DNA of 64,000 nt from Flavobacterium sp. KJJ (GCF_000708595.2 NZ_JARP01000001.1:868001-932000); one strand, 5' to 3'. Shown: positions 43,372 to 53,205, counted from the first letter of the stretch. Program-made: numbers and translations. Notes: a model not told the origin generated them from the sequence alone.

Positions 43372-43821
43372 ATGAAAACTCTTTTATTAACTGCTTTTAT
43401 GCTCTGGTTTTCTCAGGGCATAAAAGCACAAAATAACATCAAAATGGAAAATCAAGCAGCAATAACAGACATTAAAGATACAATTGAAAATTTCTATTTT
43501 AAAGGTCTTTACGAAGGTGATGAAATGGTATTAGGAAGTATTTTTCAGCCCGGAACTTTACTTTATGGAGATGTAAAAGGGCAGCCTTATTTTAAAACAG
43601 TTGATTTGTATCTTCAAGGTGTTAAAAACAGACAAAGTCCCAAGGATTCTGGAAAACCTTTTAAGGGAGAAATTCTAGAAATAAATGTAGCGAATTCTAT
43701 TGCAATGGCTGTTATTAATGTCAAAATGTATGACTTTAATTACCGAGATTTTTTATCTTTCCATAAGATTAACGGCAAATGGCTGATCGTCAATAAAATG
43801 TTGACGGATATAAGCGAATAA
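43372..43821 (+). CDS. Secreted NTF2/lumazine-binding-like protein
   Basis: 149 residues. Signal peptide to about residue 20 (GIKAQ), then an NTF2-like fold with IKDTIENFYFKGLYEGDEMVLGSIFQPGTLLYG and NGKWLIVNKML. Small-molecule-binding or scaffolding role; target unknown. Fourth gene of the YceI operon. Confidence 0.82.
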   Translation: MKTLLLTAFMLWFSQGIKAQNNIKMENQAAITDIKDTIENFYFKGLYEGDEMVLGSIFQPGTLLYGDVKGQPYFKTVDLYLQGVKNRQSPKDSGKPFKGEILEINVANSIAMAVINVKMYDFNYRDFLSFHKINGKWLIVNKMLTDISE

Positions 43822-43835
43822 ATTTTAAACTTAAA

Positions 43836-44924
43836 GTGATGTGGTACAATACAAAAGCAACCGATTTATTGGGTATTCAGTATCCAATTATGCAAGGACC
43901 ATTTGGAGGGAATTTATCAACAGTAGAATTGACAGCAGCTGTTTCTAATGCCGGCGGATTGGGCGGTTACGGAGCTTATACAATGAGTCCTCAGGAAATT
44001 TTTGAAGCTGATAGGCAAATAAAAGCGGCGACAAATAAACCTTATAACCTAAACCTTTGGGTTTCTGATCATGATATTGCAGAATCTGGTTTGACAGATG
44101 AACAATTTGATAAAACAAAAGAACTGTTTAAACCTTATTTTGATGAAGCTGGAATTCCGTTACCGGAAAAGCCTGCACCGTTCCAATCCAGATTCGAAAA
44201 CCAGCTTGAAGTTATTTTAGATGTTCGTCCAAAAGTATTCAGTTTTATGTTTGGTTCACTGTCGCCAGATATTTTAGAGCAATGCCGCAGATTAGGAATT
44301 GTAACTGTTGGAGCAGCAACTACTTTAGACGAAGCTATTTTTTTAGAAAATTCAGGAGTAGATATGATTATTGCTTCTGGTTTTGAAGCCGGCGGACATC
44401 GCCCTTCGTTTTTGGCTTCGGCTGAATCATCTATAACAGGAACTTTTGTGTTGTTGCAATTGATTCGTGAAAAAGTAAAAGTTCCAGTTATTGCAGCTGG
44501 AGGTATTGCTAACGGAAAAGGCGTAGCTGCAGCTTTAGCACTGGGAGCAAGTGCGGCTCAAATCGGTACAGCATTTTTAGCGGTTGATGAATCAAATGCT
44601 TTGCCGATTCACAGAGAAATGTTGTTTTCTGATATGGCAAAATATACGACATTATCGCGAGCCTACACAGGAAGACTCGGCCGCGGAATAACAAGCAGGA
44701 TTGCGAAAGAAGTTTTAGGAAAAGAAGCAGCAGTTTTGCCTTTTCCGTTGCAGACTACTTTTATTTCTCCCTTGAGAAAAGTAGCGCTTGAACAGCAAAA
44801 ATGGGATATGATATTGTTTTGGGGAGGACAGATTGCGCCAATCTTAAAACATACAAAAGCAAAAGATCTGATGAATTCATTAATTAAGGAAACTACCGCT
44901 TATTTTGATGAATTGAAAGCGTAA
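43836..44924 (+). CDS. Nitronate monooxygenase family
   Basis: 362 residues, FMN-binding TIM barrel. Motifs: YPIMQGPFGG at the start, ASGFEAGGHR, VPVIAAGGIANGKGVAAALALGASAAQIGTAFLA. The family oxidises nitronates or propionate-3-nitronate. Last gene of the YceI operon; terminator follows. Confidence 0.92.
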   Translation: MMWYNTKATDLLGIQYPIMQGPFGGNLSTVELTAAVSNAGGLGGYGAYTMSPQEIFEADRQIKAATNKPYNLNLWVSDHDIAESGLTDEQFDKTKELFKPYFDEAGIPLPEKPAPFQSRFENQLEVILDVRPKVFSFMFGSLSPDILEQCRRLGIVTVGAATTLDEAIFLENSGVDMIIASGFEAGGHRPSFLASAESSITGTFVLLQLIREKVKVPVIAAGGIANGKGVAAALALGASAAQIGTAFLAVDESNALPIHREMLFSDMAKYTTLSRAYTGRLGRGITSRIAKEVLGKEAAVLPFPLQTTFISPLRKVALEQQKWDMILFWGGQIAPILKHTKAKDLMNSLIKETTAYFDELKA

Positions 44925-44954
44925 GCTAAAGAGATATAGATATTTAGACACACG

Positions 44955-44987
44955 AGCTCATTTTTAAATAAAGTGAGCTTTTTTTTG
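44955..44987 (+). terminator. Terminator after the YceI operon
   Basis: Stem AGCTCA / TGAGCT (44955-44960 with 44974-44979) and an eight-T tail. Confidence 0.7.
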
Positions 44988-45091
44988 AGATATTGACATA
45001 GTAAATAATTACAATTTCGTTAATTAATCTATTAAATTGATAGGGTATTAAAAGTTTTAAGCAATTATGCTGTAAATTAAAATTATCTGTT

Positions 45092-45099
45092 TAAATTTG
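45092..45099 (+). promoter_or_regulatory. -7 box of the metNIQ operon
   Basis: TAAATTTG, 9 bases before the leader ORF start, so the transcript begins just ahead of the leader start codon. Confidence 0.6.
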
Positions 45100-45107
45100 C
45101 AGCAACA

Positions 45108-45176
45108 ATGAGAAAAAATAGCCAGAATATGAATAATTATTATAGCTTCCGCATGATGTGCTGTATTGCTTTATAA
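45108..45176 (+). CDS. Putative 22-residue Met/Cys leader peptide of metNIQ
   Basis: A 22-codon ORF with start ATG at 45108 and stop TAA at 45174-45176. It contains Met-Met-Cys-Cys at codons 16-19 and lies between the -7 box and the terminator in front of metN. The arrangement is that of translation-coupled attenuation: stalling at the Met/Cys codons when those amino acids are scarce would allow read-through into metNIQ. Leader function is inference from layout. Confidence 0.6.
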   Translation: MRKNSQNMNNYYSFRMMCCIAL

Positions 45177-45216
45177 TTGATTTGGCTTCTGTATAAAATA
45201 ATATTACTTATTTAAT

Positions 45217-45256
45217 AAGCCTTTCAAATATAATTATGAAAGGCTTTTTTGTTTTT
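45217..45256 (+). terminator. Attenuator-type terminator in front of metN
   Basis: Perfect 10-bp stem AAGCCTTTCA (45217-45226) / TGAAAGGCTT (45237-45246), 10-base loop, then TTTTGTTTTT. It lies 16 bases before the metN start codon, which makes it an attenuator and not an end-of-gene terminator. GGCTT at 45184-45188 could pair with AAGCC of the stem in an alternative fold. Confidence 0.8.
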
Positions 45257-45272
45257 AAACTGAATTAATAAA

Positions 45273-46304
45273 ATGATTGAATTAAAAAATGTAACTAAAA
45301 ATTTTCATCAGAAAAATCGAATTGTTTCGGCTTTATCTGATGTTTCTCTTAAAGTTCCGCCGGGAAAAATCTTCGGAGTAATTGGAACTTCGGGAGCGGG
45401 GAAAAGTACCTTGATTCGATGCGTAAATCTTTTAGAAAGACCTACTTCAGGAGAAATTATCGTTGACGGAAAATCTTTGATCCAATTGTCAAATGCACAG
45501 CTTGCTGTTGAGAGAAGACAAATCGGAATGATTTTTCAGCATTTTAATCTGCTTTCATCGCGTACAGTTTTTGACAATGTGGCTTTTCCTTTAGAATTGG
45601 CCGGAGCGTCAAAATCAGCTGTAAAAGAACGTGTTTTGGAATTATTGCAGTTAGTTGGTTTGGCAGAAAAGGCAAATGATTATCCTGCAAGCCTTTCTGG
45701 TGGTCAAAAACAGCGTGTTGCTATTGCAAGAACACTGGCCAATAGTCCAAAAGTTTTATTGTGTGATGAAGCTACAAGCGCGCTTGATCCAGCAACAACG
45801 CGATCTATTTTAAATTTATTGAAAGACATCAACCGTCGTCTTAATATCACTATTTTATTAATTACACATCAAATGGAAGTCGTAAAATCGATTTGTGATG
45901 AAGTTGCGGTTATCAGTCATGGAAAATTAATAGAGCAGGGAAGTGTAGGTGAAATCTTCGCAGATCCCAAGCATGAATTGACAAAAGAGTTTATTGCATC
46001 ATCATTGCATTTAGATATTCCTGCCGTTTATCAGGAAAAACTTCAGAAGGAAGATGACGGAAATCTAAACCCACTATTGCGATTGGAAATGACCGGAAAA
46101 TCAGTTAATGAACCTGTGATTTCAGAGGTTTCTCGATTATTTGATACCAATTTTAAGATTATCAGTGCACAGATGGATCAGGCCGGTGAAGTGAATTTTG
46201 GTGTAATGCTTATCGAATTATCTGGAAAGAGGGAAAATTATCAAGCAGCAATTGAGTATTTTATTTCAAAACATATTAAAACAGAAATTATAGGTTATGT
46301 CTGA
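45273..46304 (+). CDS. metN: Methionine ABC transporter ATP-binding protein
   Basis: 343 residues: Walker [10 protein letters not shown], signature [14 protein letters not shown], Walker [13 protein letters not shown], and a C-terminal NIL regulatory domain (about residues 260-343). MetN binds ATP to power methionine uptake; the NIL domain binds methionine and inhibits the transporter. metI starts 8 bases before its end. Confidence 0.95.
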   Translation: MIELKNVTKNFHQKNRIVSALSDVSLKVPPGKIFGVIGTSGAGKSTLIRCVNLLERPTSGEIIVDGKSLIQLSNAQLAVERRQIGMIFQHFNLLSSRTVFDNVAFPLELAGASKSAVKERVLELLQLVGLAEKANDYPASLSGGQKQRVAIARTLANSPKVLLCDEATSALDPATTRSILNLLKDINRRLNITILLITHQMEVVKSICDEVAVISHGKLIEQGSVGEIFADPKHELTKEFIASSLHLDIPAVYQEKLQKEDDGNLNPLLRLEMTGKSVNEPVISEVSRLFDTNFKIISAQMDQAGEVNFGVMLIELSGKRENYQAAIEYFISKHIKTEIIGYV

Positions 46305-46950
46305 TTCCATTATAGAATTATTATTAAAAGGTACTTGGGAAACTATCGTTATGACATTTGTGTCTGGCTTTTTTGGTTTCGCACTTGGACTTCCGACAGG
46401 AATTTTACTTTTCCTGACTAGAAAAAATCAAATATTAGAACAGCCAATTCTAAATAGAATAGTATCGGTTGTGGTCAATATTTTTCGTTCTATTCCATTC
46501 ATTATTTTAATCGTTTGGATGATTCCGTTTACACGTGCACTTGTTGGTACTTCAATTGGAGTAAGTGCAGCATTAGTGCCTTTGAGTATTGGCGCCGCGC
46601 CGTTTATTGCAAGATTGGTAGAAAATAGTCTTTTAGGTTTGCCTTCAGGATTAATAGAAGCAGCTAGAGCATTAGGAGCAACACCTTTTCAAATTGTTTA
46701 TAAAGTCTTGCTTCCAGAAGCTCTGCCATCTTTAATAAACGCAGCTTCGATTACTTTAATCACGCTTGTAGGATATTCTGCAATGGGTGGTGCCGTTGGA
46801 GCAGGAGGTTTGGGTCAGGTTGGCTATCAATACGGATATATTGGATATGATGCCGTAACAATGAACTCAGTATTAGCCTTGCTGGTTATTTTGGTATTCC
46901 TGATTCAGTTTGCTGGTGATGCTTTATCGAAACATTTTGATCATAGATAA
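46297..46950 (+). CDS. metI: Methionine ABC transporter permease
   Basis: 217 residues with five or six membrane helices and the MetI-type EAA loop: [29 protein letters not shown]. Forms the channel with MetN and receives methionine from MetQ. Confidence 0.94.
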   Translation: MSDSIIELLLKGTWETIVMTFVSGFFGFALGLPTGILLFLTRKNQILEQPILNRIVSVVVNIFRSIPFIILIVWMIPFTRALVGTSIGVSAALVPLSIGAAPFIARLVENSLLGLPSGLIEAARALGATPFQIVYKVLLPEALPSLINAASITLITLVGYSAMGGAVGAGGLGQVGYQYGYIGYDAVTMNSVLALLVILVFLIQFAGDALSKHFDHR

Positions 46951-46975
46951 TTATTAAAAATTAAAAAATATAACA

Positions 46976-47794
46976 ATGAATAGTAAACTAAATTTTTTAA
47001 AAACAGCCGGAATTATAGCTTTATCACTTGTTGTGGCTAATTGTGGAAAAAGTAAAAATAATGATCCTCATTTTATAAAAGTGGGAGTTGCAACCGGACC
47101 AGAATATAAAGTTGCTGAAGCAGCTAAAAAAGTCGCAAAAGAAAAATACGGACTAGAAGTTGAATTGGTTTCGTTTAATGATTACGTGATCCCAAATGAA
47201 GCTTTGAGCCAAGGAGATATCGATGCGAATGCTTTTCAGCATAAACCCTATTTAGATGAGCAGTCTAAACAACGCGGTTATAAATTGGCGATTATCGGAA
47301 AGACGTTTATTTACCCAATTGCTGCTTATTCTAAAAAGATCAAAAATCTGTCTGAATTAAAGAACGAAAGCACAATCATTATTCCAAATGATCCAACAAA
47401 TGGAGGGCGTTCCTTATTGCTTTTGCAGAAAAATGGTTTATTAAAACTGCGTGATGGTGTAGGTTTGTTGCCTAAAGTAACGGATATTATCAGTAATCCT
47501 AAAAACTTAAAAATATTAGAGTTAGAAGCGCCGCAATTGCCTCGTGCTTTAGACGATGAAAATGTTTCGATTGCAATTATTAATAACACTTTTGCTTCAC
47601 AGGCTGGATTAGTTCCTGCTCGTGATGCTTTATTTGTTGAAGATAAAGATTCACCTTACGTAAACCTTGTGGTTAGCCGTGAAGACAATAAAAATGAAGA
47701 AAAAGTAAAACAGTTTCTTCAGGCTTTTCAATCTGCAGAAGTAGAGCAGGCAGCATTTCGTGAATTCAAAGGCGGTGCTGTAAAAGGCTGGTAA
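46976..47794 (+). CDS. metQ: Methionine-binding lipoprotein
   Basis: 272 residues; lipobox V-V-A-N-C at Cys23, then the MetQ/NlpA binding fold: KVGVATGPEYKVAEAAKKVAKEKYGLEVELVSFNDYVIPNEALSQGDIDANAFQHKPYL. Anchored to the membrane; binds D- or L-methionine for MetNI. Confidence 0.95.
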   Translation: MNSKLNFLKTAGIIALSLVVANCGKSKNNDPHFIKVGVATGPEYKVAEAAKKVAKEKYGLEVELVSFNDYVIPNEALSQGDIDANAFQHKPYLDEQSKQRGYKLAIIGKTFIYPIAAYSKKIKNLSELKNESTIIIPNDPTNGGRSLLLLQKNGLLKLRDGVGLLPKVTDIISNPKNLKILELEAPQLPRALDDENVSIAIINNTFASQAGLVPARDALFVEDKDSPYVNLVVSREDNKNEEKVKQFLQAFQSAEVEQAAFREFKGGAVKGW

Positions 47795-47818
47795 TCTTAG
47801 ATTATATTTCAATTTTAA

Positions 47819-47853
47819 AAAGCGCTAAATCATAAGATTTAGTGCTTTTTTTG
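47819..47853 (+). terminator. Terminator after metQ
   Basis: Stem AAAGCGCTAAATC / GATTTAGTGCTTT (one G-T pair) and T-rich tail. Confidence 0.75.
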
Positions 47854-48032
47854 TGATATACTATTTATAAATCAGAGATTTTAGCGAAAACAATTCATCC
47901 ACAGCTTATTACTGGAAATGAAAATTAAATTGAAAATTATTTGAATTTCTTAAGTAAATGTTTCTTTTCTATTATTTTGAGAAACGAAGCAGTCTTAAAT
48001 TTACATCTTAAAATAATTTAAATTCTAAAAAT

Positions 48033-49088
48033 ATGAATTCAGATAAAACAAAAGCATTTGGTACAACAGCTGCGGACGCTTCATTAGAGGAAATGACAAT
48101 TGCCCGCAGAGAAGTTTTGGAAAAAGATATAGAGATAGAAATTTTATACTGTGGTGTATGTCATTCTGATTTGCATACTGCAAGAAACGATTGGGGAGGA
48201 AGCCAATATCCTGCAGTTCCAGGACATGAAATTGTAGGCCGAGTAACAAAGGTAGGAAGCGGTGTAACGAAACTAAAAGTAGGAGATTTAGCTGGAGTAG
48301 GATGTATGGTTGATTCGTGCCATACTTGCGACAGCTGTAAACAAGATTTGGAGCAATATTGCTTAAATGGTTTTACAGGAACTTATAATGGCAAAGACAA
48401 ACATTTAGGCGGACATACTTTTGGAGGTTATTCTCAAAAAGTGGTAGTCGATGAACATTTTGTATTGAAAGTGCCATCAAATTTAAATTTAGCTGCTGTA
48501 GCACCTTTATTATGCGCCGGAATCACTACTTGGTCGCCATTAAAACATTGGAATGTTGGGAAAGATTCTAAAGTTGCTGTAGTTGGTTTAGGCGGACTAG
48601 GACATATGGCTATTAAATTAGCGAAAGGTTTAGGTGCTCATGTTACACTTTTTTCAAGAACGCCAGAAAAAGAAAAAGAAGCAATAGAATTAGGAGCTGA
48701 TGCAGTAATTATTTCAACTGACAGCAGTCAAATGAAATCAGTGAGCGGAAAATTCGATTTAATTATAGATACAGTTCCTTATGTACACGATGTTAATCCT
48801 TATGTAGCAACTTTAAATATTAATGGAACTCTAGTTATAGTGGGTTATTTAGGAGGTTTAGAGCCATTTCTAAATACTGTACCCATGATTATGGGAAGAA
48901 AATGTGTAGCAGGTTCTGTAATTGGAGGGATTGCTGAAACTCAGGAAATGCTTGATTTTTGTGGAGAACACAATATTGTATCAGAAATTGAAGTGATCAA
49001 AATGCAGGAAATAAACGAAGCATACGAAAGAATGCTGAAAAGTGATGTTCGTTATCGTTTTGTAATTGATATGGCTTCTTTGAAATAA
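48033..49088 (+). CDS. Zinc-dependent alcohol dehydrogenase (cinnamyl-alcohol type)
   Basis: 351 residues. Catalytic-zinc ligands in YCGVCHSDLH and GHEIVG, structural zinc Cys cluster DSCHTCDSCKQDLEQYC, Rossmann loop VVGLGGLGHMAIKLA. Family: NADP-linked cinnamyl-type or YahK-like aldehyde reductase. Monocistronic; terminator follows. Confidence 0.93.
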   Translation: MNSDKTKAFGTTAADASLEEMTIARREVLEKDIEIEILYCGVCHSDLHTARNDWGGSQYPAVPGHEIVGRVTKVGSGVTKLKVGDLAGVGCMVDSCHTCDSCKQDLEQYCLNGFTGTYNGKDKHLGGHTFGGYSQKVVVDEHFVLKVPSNLNLAAVAPLLCAGITTWSPLKHWNVGKDSKVAVVGLGGLGHMAIKLAKGLGAHVTLFSRTPEKEKEAIELGADAVIISTDSSQMKSVSGKFDLIIDTVPYVHDVNPYVATLNINGTLVIVGYLGGLEPFLNTVPMIMGRKCVAGSVIGGIAETQEMLDFCGEHNIVSEIEVIKMQEINEAYERMLKSDVRYRFVIDMASLK

Positions 49089-49116
49089 TATTATCCATAT
49101 TAATTTCAAAAATAGT

Positions 49117-49149
49117 AAAAGCCCAATTCTAATGAACTGGGCTTTTTTA
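49117..49149. terminator. Bidirectional terminator
   Basis: Stem AAAAGCCCAATTC / GAACTGGGCTTTT with T tail. Between converging genes. Confidence 0.75.
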
Positions 49150-49159
49150 ATTTTAGTTT

Positions 49160-50638
49160 TTAAACAACGGCTTCAAGGGATTTCTTTAAAATAATAACGG
49201 CATTCTCCATTTCTGTTGGGTTCAAATGTCCGAATCCTAAACGCGTTGCGGTAATATTTTTGGTTTGATATAAAATAGTTTTCGGTAAAAATAATCCGTT
49301 TACAGCACATTTTTTTTGAAGATTTATCAAATTAAAAGGATCAAGCCACTCTACCCAAATTGCTAAACCGCGAAGAGGTACTTGAAATTTTATTTTGTCT
49401 TTCAAATTTTCATTTAATAAAGAAACAAAGTAATCTCGGCGTTCTTTATATATTTTTTTATTTTTTTTAGAAAGACGATGTACTTCGCCTTCCTGAATCC
49501 AATCTGCTAAAACCTGTTCTTTAATCACATCTTTTCCGGGTTCTAGAATGTTTTGGTGTTTTTCTAATTCACTTATAAATGCTGAAGTTGCAGCAATAAA
49601 TCCATATCCAAAACCAGAAGGCAAAGATCTCCCAAAAGACCCAATATAAACCACTCTTTCATTCGAATCTAAAGAGGCCAATGGCAATATTGGGTTGTTA
49701 TCGTAATGGAAATCAAAATCATAGTCATCTTCCAAAATAACAAATCCGTATTGATTGGCCAATTCTAAAATCTCCATTCTCCTTTTTGCACTCAATGCCG
49801 TGTTAGTGGGATAATGATAATTAGAGGTCAGATATAAAATCCTGATTTCGTGCTCTTCGCAGATCTGTTTCAGATTTTCTGTGATAATTCCGTCCTTATC
49901 AACTGGTATCGAAATAATTTGCGCTCCGCTGTCAGAGAGCGTCATATTAGAAATATAATAGCCTGGAGAAGCTACAACTACTTTATCGCCAGGTGTTATC
50001 AGTAATTTTGTAACCAGATACAAACTAATTTCATGACTGCTCGTTGTGAGTAAATTTGACGTCGAAATACGTATGCCTCGAGTTACATTTAAAAAATTTG
50101 AAAATTGTTTTTTGAAATTTAAATGCGATTGTGTCTGAATTTCTTCCCAAGTTTTTGGTGTTTTTTGGCTTTTTAATTTAGAAACATAAAGTCTCGCCAA
50201 AACATCGGTTTGAACTAATCTTAAATCGGGGAGACCATCATTAAATTGAAAAGGCAAAGTGCTCAATTCTGACGGATTTTCAAGAATTGCAGATTGTTTA
50301 AAAGTAAAACCAGCGTTATGATTTGATAAATTTTGCGAAACAGCTGTTTCAGTTTTATTTTTTTGTTTCTTTTCAGATAAAATAAAAGTGCCTTTGTTGG
50401 GCAGAATTTCGATCCAGCCCTGCAGTTCTAAATCATGAAAAGCTTTGATAAGTGTATTCCGATTAACAGACAACAGTTTGCACAATACGCGGGTTCCGGG
50501 AAGTTTTGTGCCTTCAGGAAGCAAACCAATTTGTATTGCTTTGATAAACTCAAAAACGATTTGCAGATACAGCGAAGTACTATCTTCAGGTTTGAGCTGA
50601 ATGAAACTTTTAAAAGGAATTTGAACCGGACTATTCAT
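49160..50638 (-). CDS. MocR/PdxR-type GntR regulator with aminotransferase-like domain lacking the PLP Lys
   Basis: 492 residues from the ATG complemented at 50636-50638 (the frame extends upstream). N-terminal GntR winged helix (IQIGLLPEGTKLPGTRVLCKLLSVNRNTLIKAFHDLELQGWIEI), linker, then an aminotransferase-class-I-like domain (about 150-490). The usual PLP-lysine motif (GTFSKxL) reads GSFGRSL: Arg replaces the Schiff-base Lys. It therefore may sense a ligand without forming an internal aldimine. Divergent from a TonB receptor. Confidence 0.9.
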   Translation of the reverse strand: MNSPVQIPFKSFIQLKPEDSTSLYLQIVFEFIKAIQIGLLPEGTKLPGTRVLCKLLSVNRNTLIKAFHDLELQGWIEILPNKGTFILSEKKQKNKTETAVSQNLSNHNAGFTFKQSAILENPSELSTLPFQFNDGLPDLRLVQTDVLARLYVSKLKSQKTPKTWEEIQTQSHLNFKKQFSNFLNVTRGIRISTSNLLTTSSHEISLYLVTKLLITPGDKVVVASPGYYISNMTLSDSGAQIISIPVDKDGIITENLKQICEEHEIRILYLTSNYHYPTNTALSAKRRMEILELANQYGFVILEDDYDFDFHYDNNPILPLASLDSNERVVYIGSFGRSLPSGFGYGFIAATSAFISELEKHQNILEPGKDVIKEQVLADWIQEGEVHRLSKKNKKIYKERRDYFVSLLNENLKDKIKFQVPLRGLAIWVEWLDPFNLINLQKKCAVNGLFLPKTILYQTKNITATRLGFGHLNPTEMENAVIILKKSLEAVV

Positions 50639-50661
50639 TTTTGTAAAACTGGTACACATTA

Positions 50662-50686
50662 GTAGTACGGCAAGGTAGTACTTTTG
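50662..50686. promoter_or_regulatory. GTAGTAC direct repeats and -7 box between MocR and TonB receptor
   Basis: GTAGTAC at 50662-50668 and 50675-50681, 13 bases apart; the second runs into TACTTTTG (50679-50686), a -7 box for the receptor gene 17 bases before its start. MocR-type regulators bind direct repeats. No -33 TTG is seen, so the receptor gene may need activation. Confidence 0.6.
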
Positions 50687-50703
50687 CAAAAAAATTAAAA
50701 AAA

Positions 50704-52566
50704 ATGATGAAAATTTATTTTGCTATTCTGATTCTTTTTAGCGTTGGTTCATACGCTCAAACAGAAAAAGATACTATAAACATTGATGAAGTTATAATTC
50801 ATGAAAACCGTTTCAGTACTCCAATTTCTAAGAAAAATAGAAATGTATATGTAATTGACAAGGCAGCAATTGCAAAATTGCCAGGCAGAACGCTTCAAGA
50901 AGTATTGCAATATGCAAATGGGGTTGATTTAAGACAAAGAGGACCTTTTGGAACCCAAGCAGATATTAGTATTGATGGAGGAAGTTTTGAGCAGACTGTT
51001 GTTTTGATCAATGGTACAAAAATCATCGATTCGCAAACGGCTCACAATATGCTAAATTTGCCTATTCCGGTTGATGTAATAGAGAGAATTGAAATAATTC
51101 GCGGACCAGCTGCTTTGATATACGGAATCAACAGTTTGACAGGTGCTGTTAATATTATTACCAAAAAACCAACAAAATCTGGATTTTTAGTAAATACTTA
51201 TGCAGGCTCGAACTTTGAAAAAGACACACAAGATACTGGAGACACTTATTTTGGAACCGGAATTCAAGTTGGTGGTGTTTTAAGTAAAGAAAAACAACAG
51301 CATTCGCTTTTTGCGTCACACGATAAAAGCAACGGATACCGTTACAATACTGATTTCGAAAACAATAAAATCTTTTATCAGGGAAATTACCAGCTTAATG
51401 ATGCAAATGAAATTTTGACTTCATTTGGCTACATAAATAACGGATTTGGAGCAAACGGATTTTATGCCGCTCCAGGAGACAGAAATTCAAGCGAGGCAGT
51501 TCAGACAACATTTGCTTCGATTCAGTCGAAACACCAAGTATCTGAAAAATGGACATTGATGCCTAGAATCAGTTACAGATACAATTACGACGATTATCGT
51601 TATTACGGAATGGTAAATTTAAATGCTGGACGAAGCCAGCATTACACAAATTCTATAGCGGCAGAGTTTAATACAACTTATAAAACCAGTAATGGAGAAT
51701 GGGGTTTTGGAGCAGAAGCTAGAAACGAAAATATAAATTCATCTAATATTGGCGAGCATGATCGCGAAAACTTTGGGATTTACGCGCAATACAGAACTAC
51801 TTTTATCGAAAAACTTGATGTAAATTTAGGGACGTATGTAAACTATAATTCAGATTACAGCTGGCAAATTTATCCTGGTCTTGATGCCAGTTATGCGATA
51901 ACAAATGCTTTTAAAATTGTTGGGAATATCGGAACAAGCCAGCGTATACCTTCCTTTACAGATTTATATTTAAATCAGCGTCCGGGAAATATTGGAAACC
52001 CAGATCTTGATTCTGAAAACGCCTTTCAGAGCGAAATTGGTTTTAAATATAATAAGCCAAAATTCAGTTTCAATGCTAATTATTTTTACAGAAAGATCAG
52101 CAATTTCATCGATTGGACCAGAAATGTTACTACAGAGCCTTGGCAAAGCAACAACTACGGAAATCTAAATACGAATGGTTTTAATTTGCGATCGACTTAT
52201 AGAGCTGATTTTTCTAAAGATTCTCGATTAAATATAATGCTTGGTTATAGTTACTTAGATTTTGAATTTAAAGATGTTATACCAACAACTTATACTAAAT
52301 ACTCAATTTCATCTTTAAAACATCAATTGACGAATACAATTGATTATCAGTATAAAAGTTTTACAGTTTTGTTTGCGACTCGTTTTAATCAAAGAATTAC
52401 CGGACCATCTTATTGGATAAATGATTTCAGATTAAGCCAATCGTTCAAAAAAGTTACGGTTTATGCAGATGCGCAAAATATTTTCAATACAATTTATTAT
52501 GAGGCAGGAGCGATTCCTCTTCCTTCACGATGGTTTAGTTTGGGAGTAAAAGTGGTTACTTTTTAA
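50704..52566 (+). CDS. TonB-dependent outer-membrane receptor
   Basis: 620 residues: signal peptide to about residue 18, plug domain with GRTLQEVLQYANGVDLRQRGPFGTQADISIDGG and VERIEIIRGPAALIYGINSLTGAVNII, then a beta-barrel ending in WFSLGVKVVTF with the C-terminal aromatic residue. The short length and BtuB-like plug suggest a vitamin or metal-complex receptor, not a glycan (SusC) type. Adjacent MocR regulator points toward a vitamin-type ligand; inference. Confidence 0.92.
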   Translation: MMKIYFAILILFSVGSYAQTEKDTINIDEVIIHENRFSTPISKKNRNVYVIDKAAIAKLPGRTLQEVLQYANGVDLRQRGPFGTQADISIDGGSFEQTVVLINGTKIIDSQTAHNMLNLPIPVDVIERIEIIRGPAALIYGINSLTGAVNIITKKPTKSGFLVNTYAGSNFEKDTQDTGDTYFGTGIQVGGVLSKEKQQHSLFASHDKSNGYRYNTDFENNKIFYQGNYQLNDANEILTSFGYINNGFGANGFYAAPGDRNSSEAVQTTFASIQSKHQVSEKWTLMPRISYRYNYDDYRYYGMVNLNAGRSQHYTNSIAAEFNTTYKTSNGEWGFGAEARNENINSSNIGEHDRENFGIYAQYRTTFIEKLDVNLGTYVNYNSDYSWQIYPGLDASYAITNAFKIVGNIGTSQRIPSFTDLYLNQRPGNIGNPDLDSENAFQSEIGFKYNKPKFSFNANYFYRKISNFIDWTRNVTTEPWQSNNYGNLNTNGFNLRSTYRADFSKDSRLNIMLGYSYLDFEFKDVIPTTYTKYSISSLKHQLTNTIDYQYKSFTVLFATRFNQRITGPSYWINDFRLSQSFKKVTVYADAQNIFNTIYYEAGAIPLPSRWFSLGVKVVTF

Positions 52567-52588
52567 TTCAATTTCGCTTCTTAAATAC

Positions 52589-52623
52589 AAAAAGCTCAGT
52601 TCATAAGAATTGAGCTTTTTTTT
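52589..52623. terminator. Bidirectional terminator
   Basis: Stem AAAAGCTCAGTTC / GAATTGAGCTTTT (one G-T pair) with a T run. Confidence 0.75.
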
Positions 52624-52647
52624 ATAATGATACTTTAGGATTTGATA

Positions 52648-53205
52648 TTATCTAATTTTTACGTTTCTCAATTTAACTTTTTTAATGAGATGCAGTGAAT
52701 CTTTGATTAAAGTTTTTATCTCTAAATATGGAGCCTGATGCAGTTCGGTTATATTCTGTTTTAAGCTTTCTATATAGGTTTTAGCACTTAACAAATCGGT
52801 TTCAAATGCTTTCAATAAGTTATTTTCTACATTTTTATTTTTTTTGTAATAATAAATGGCATTGTGCAGATCTTCAATTTGACCTGTAAAATCTAATATT
52901 GCTTTTTTTGAAACCGCACGGCTGTAATAATTTGAAAACTCTAAAGGATCAATTTCTATTGCTTTATCAAAATCTTCAATAGCTCTGTAATGATAATCTA
53001 ATTTTTGCAGACAATTGCCTCTCAATTCATAAGCACCATTATCAAATCCAGAATTTATAGCATTATCCAAATAAAATAAAGCATCCTGAATTTGGTTGGA
53101 GAAATAATATTGTTTTCCCTTTTCTAAATTTTCCAAGCCTTCATTTGAGTTTGAAGCCGAAAATTTATCTTTAAATTTCATTGTTAAATTAGTAAACCAC
53201 TTCAT
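52648..53205 (-). CDS. TPR-repeat protein
   Basis: 185 residues. Three TPR-like units over about residues 22-120 with LEKGKQYYFSNQIQDALFYLDNAI and YRAIEDFDKAIEIDPLEFSNYYSRA. The C-terminal part is charged and helical. No signal peptide; protein-binding scaffold, partner unknown. Monocistronic. Confidence 0.82.
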   Translation of the reverse strand: MKWFTNLTMKFKDKFSASNSNEGLENLEKGKQYYFSNQIQDALFYLDNAINSGFDNGAYELRGNCLQKLDYHYRAIEDFDKAIEIDPLEFSNYYSRAVSKKAILDFTGQIEDLHNAIYYYKKNKNVENNLLKAFETDLLSAKTYIESLKQNITELHQAPYLEIKTLIKDSLHLIKKVKLRNVKIR

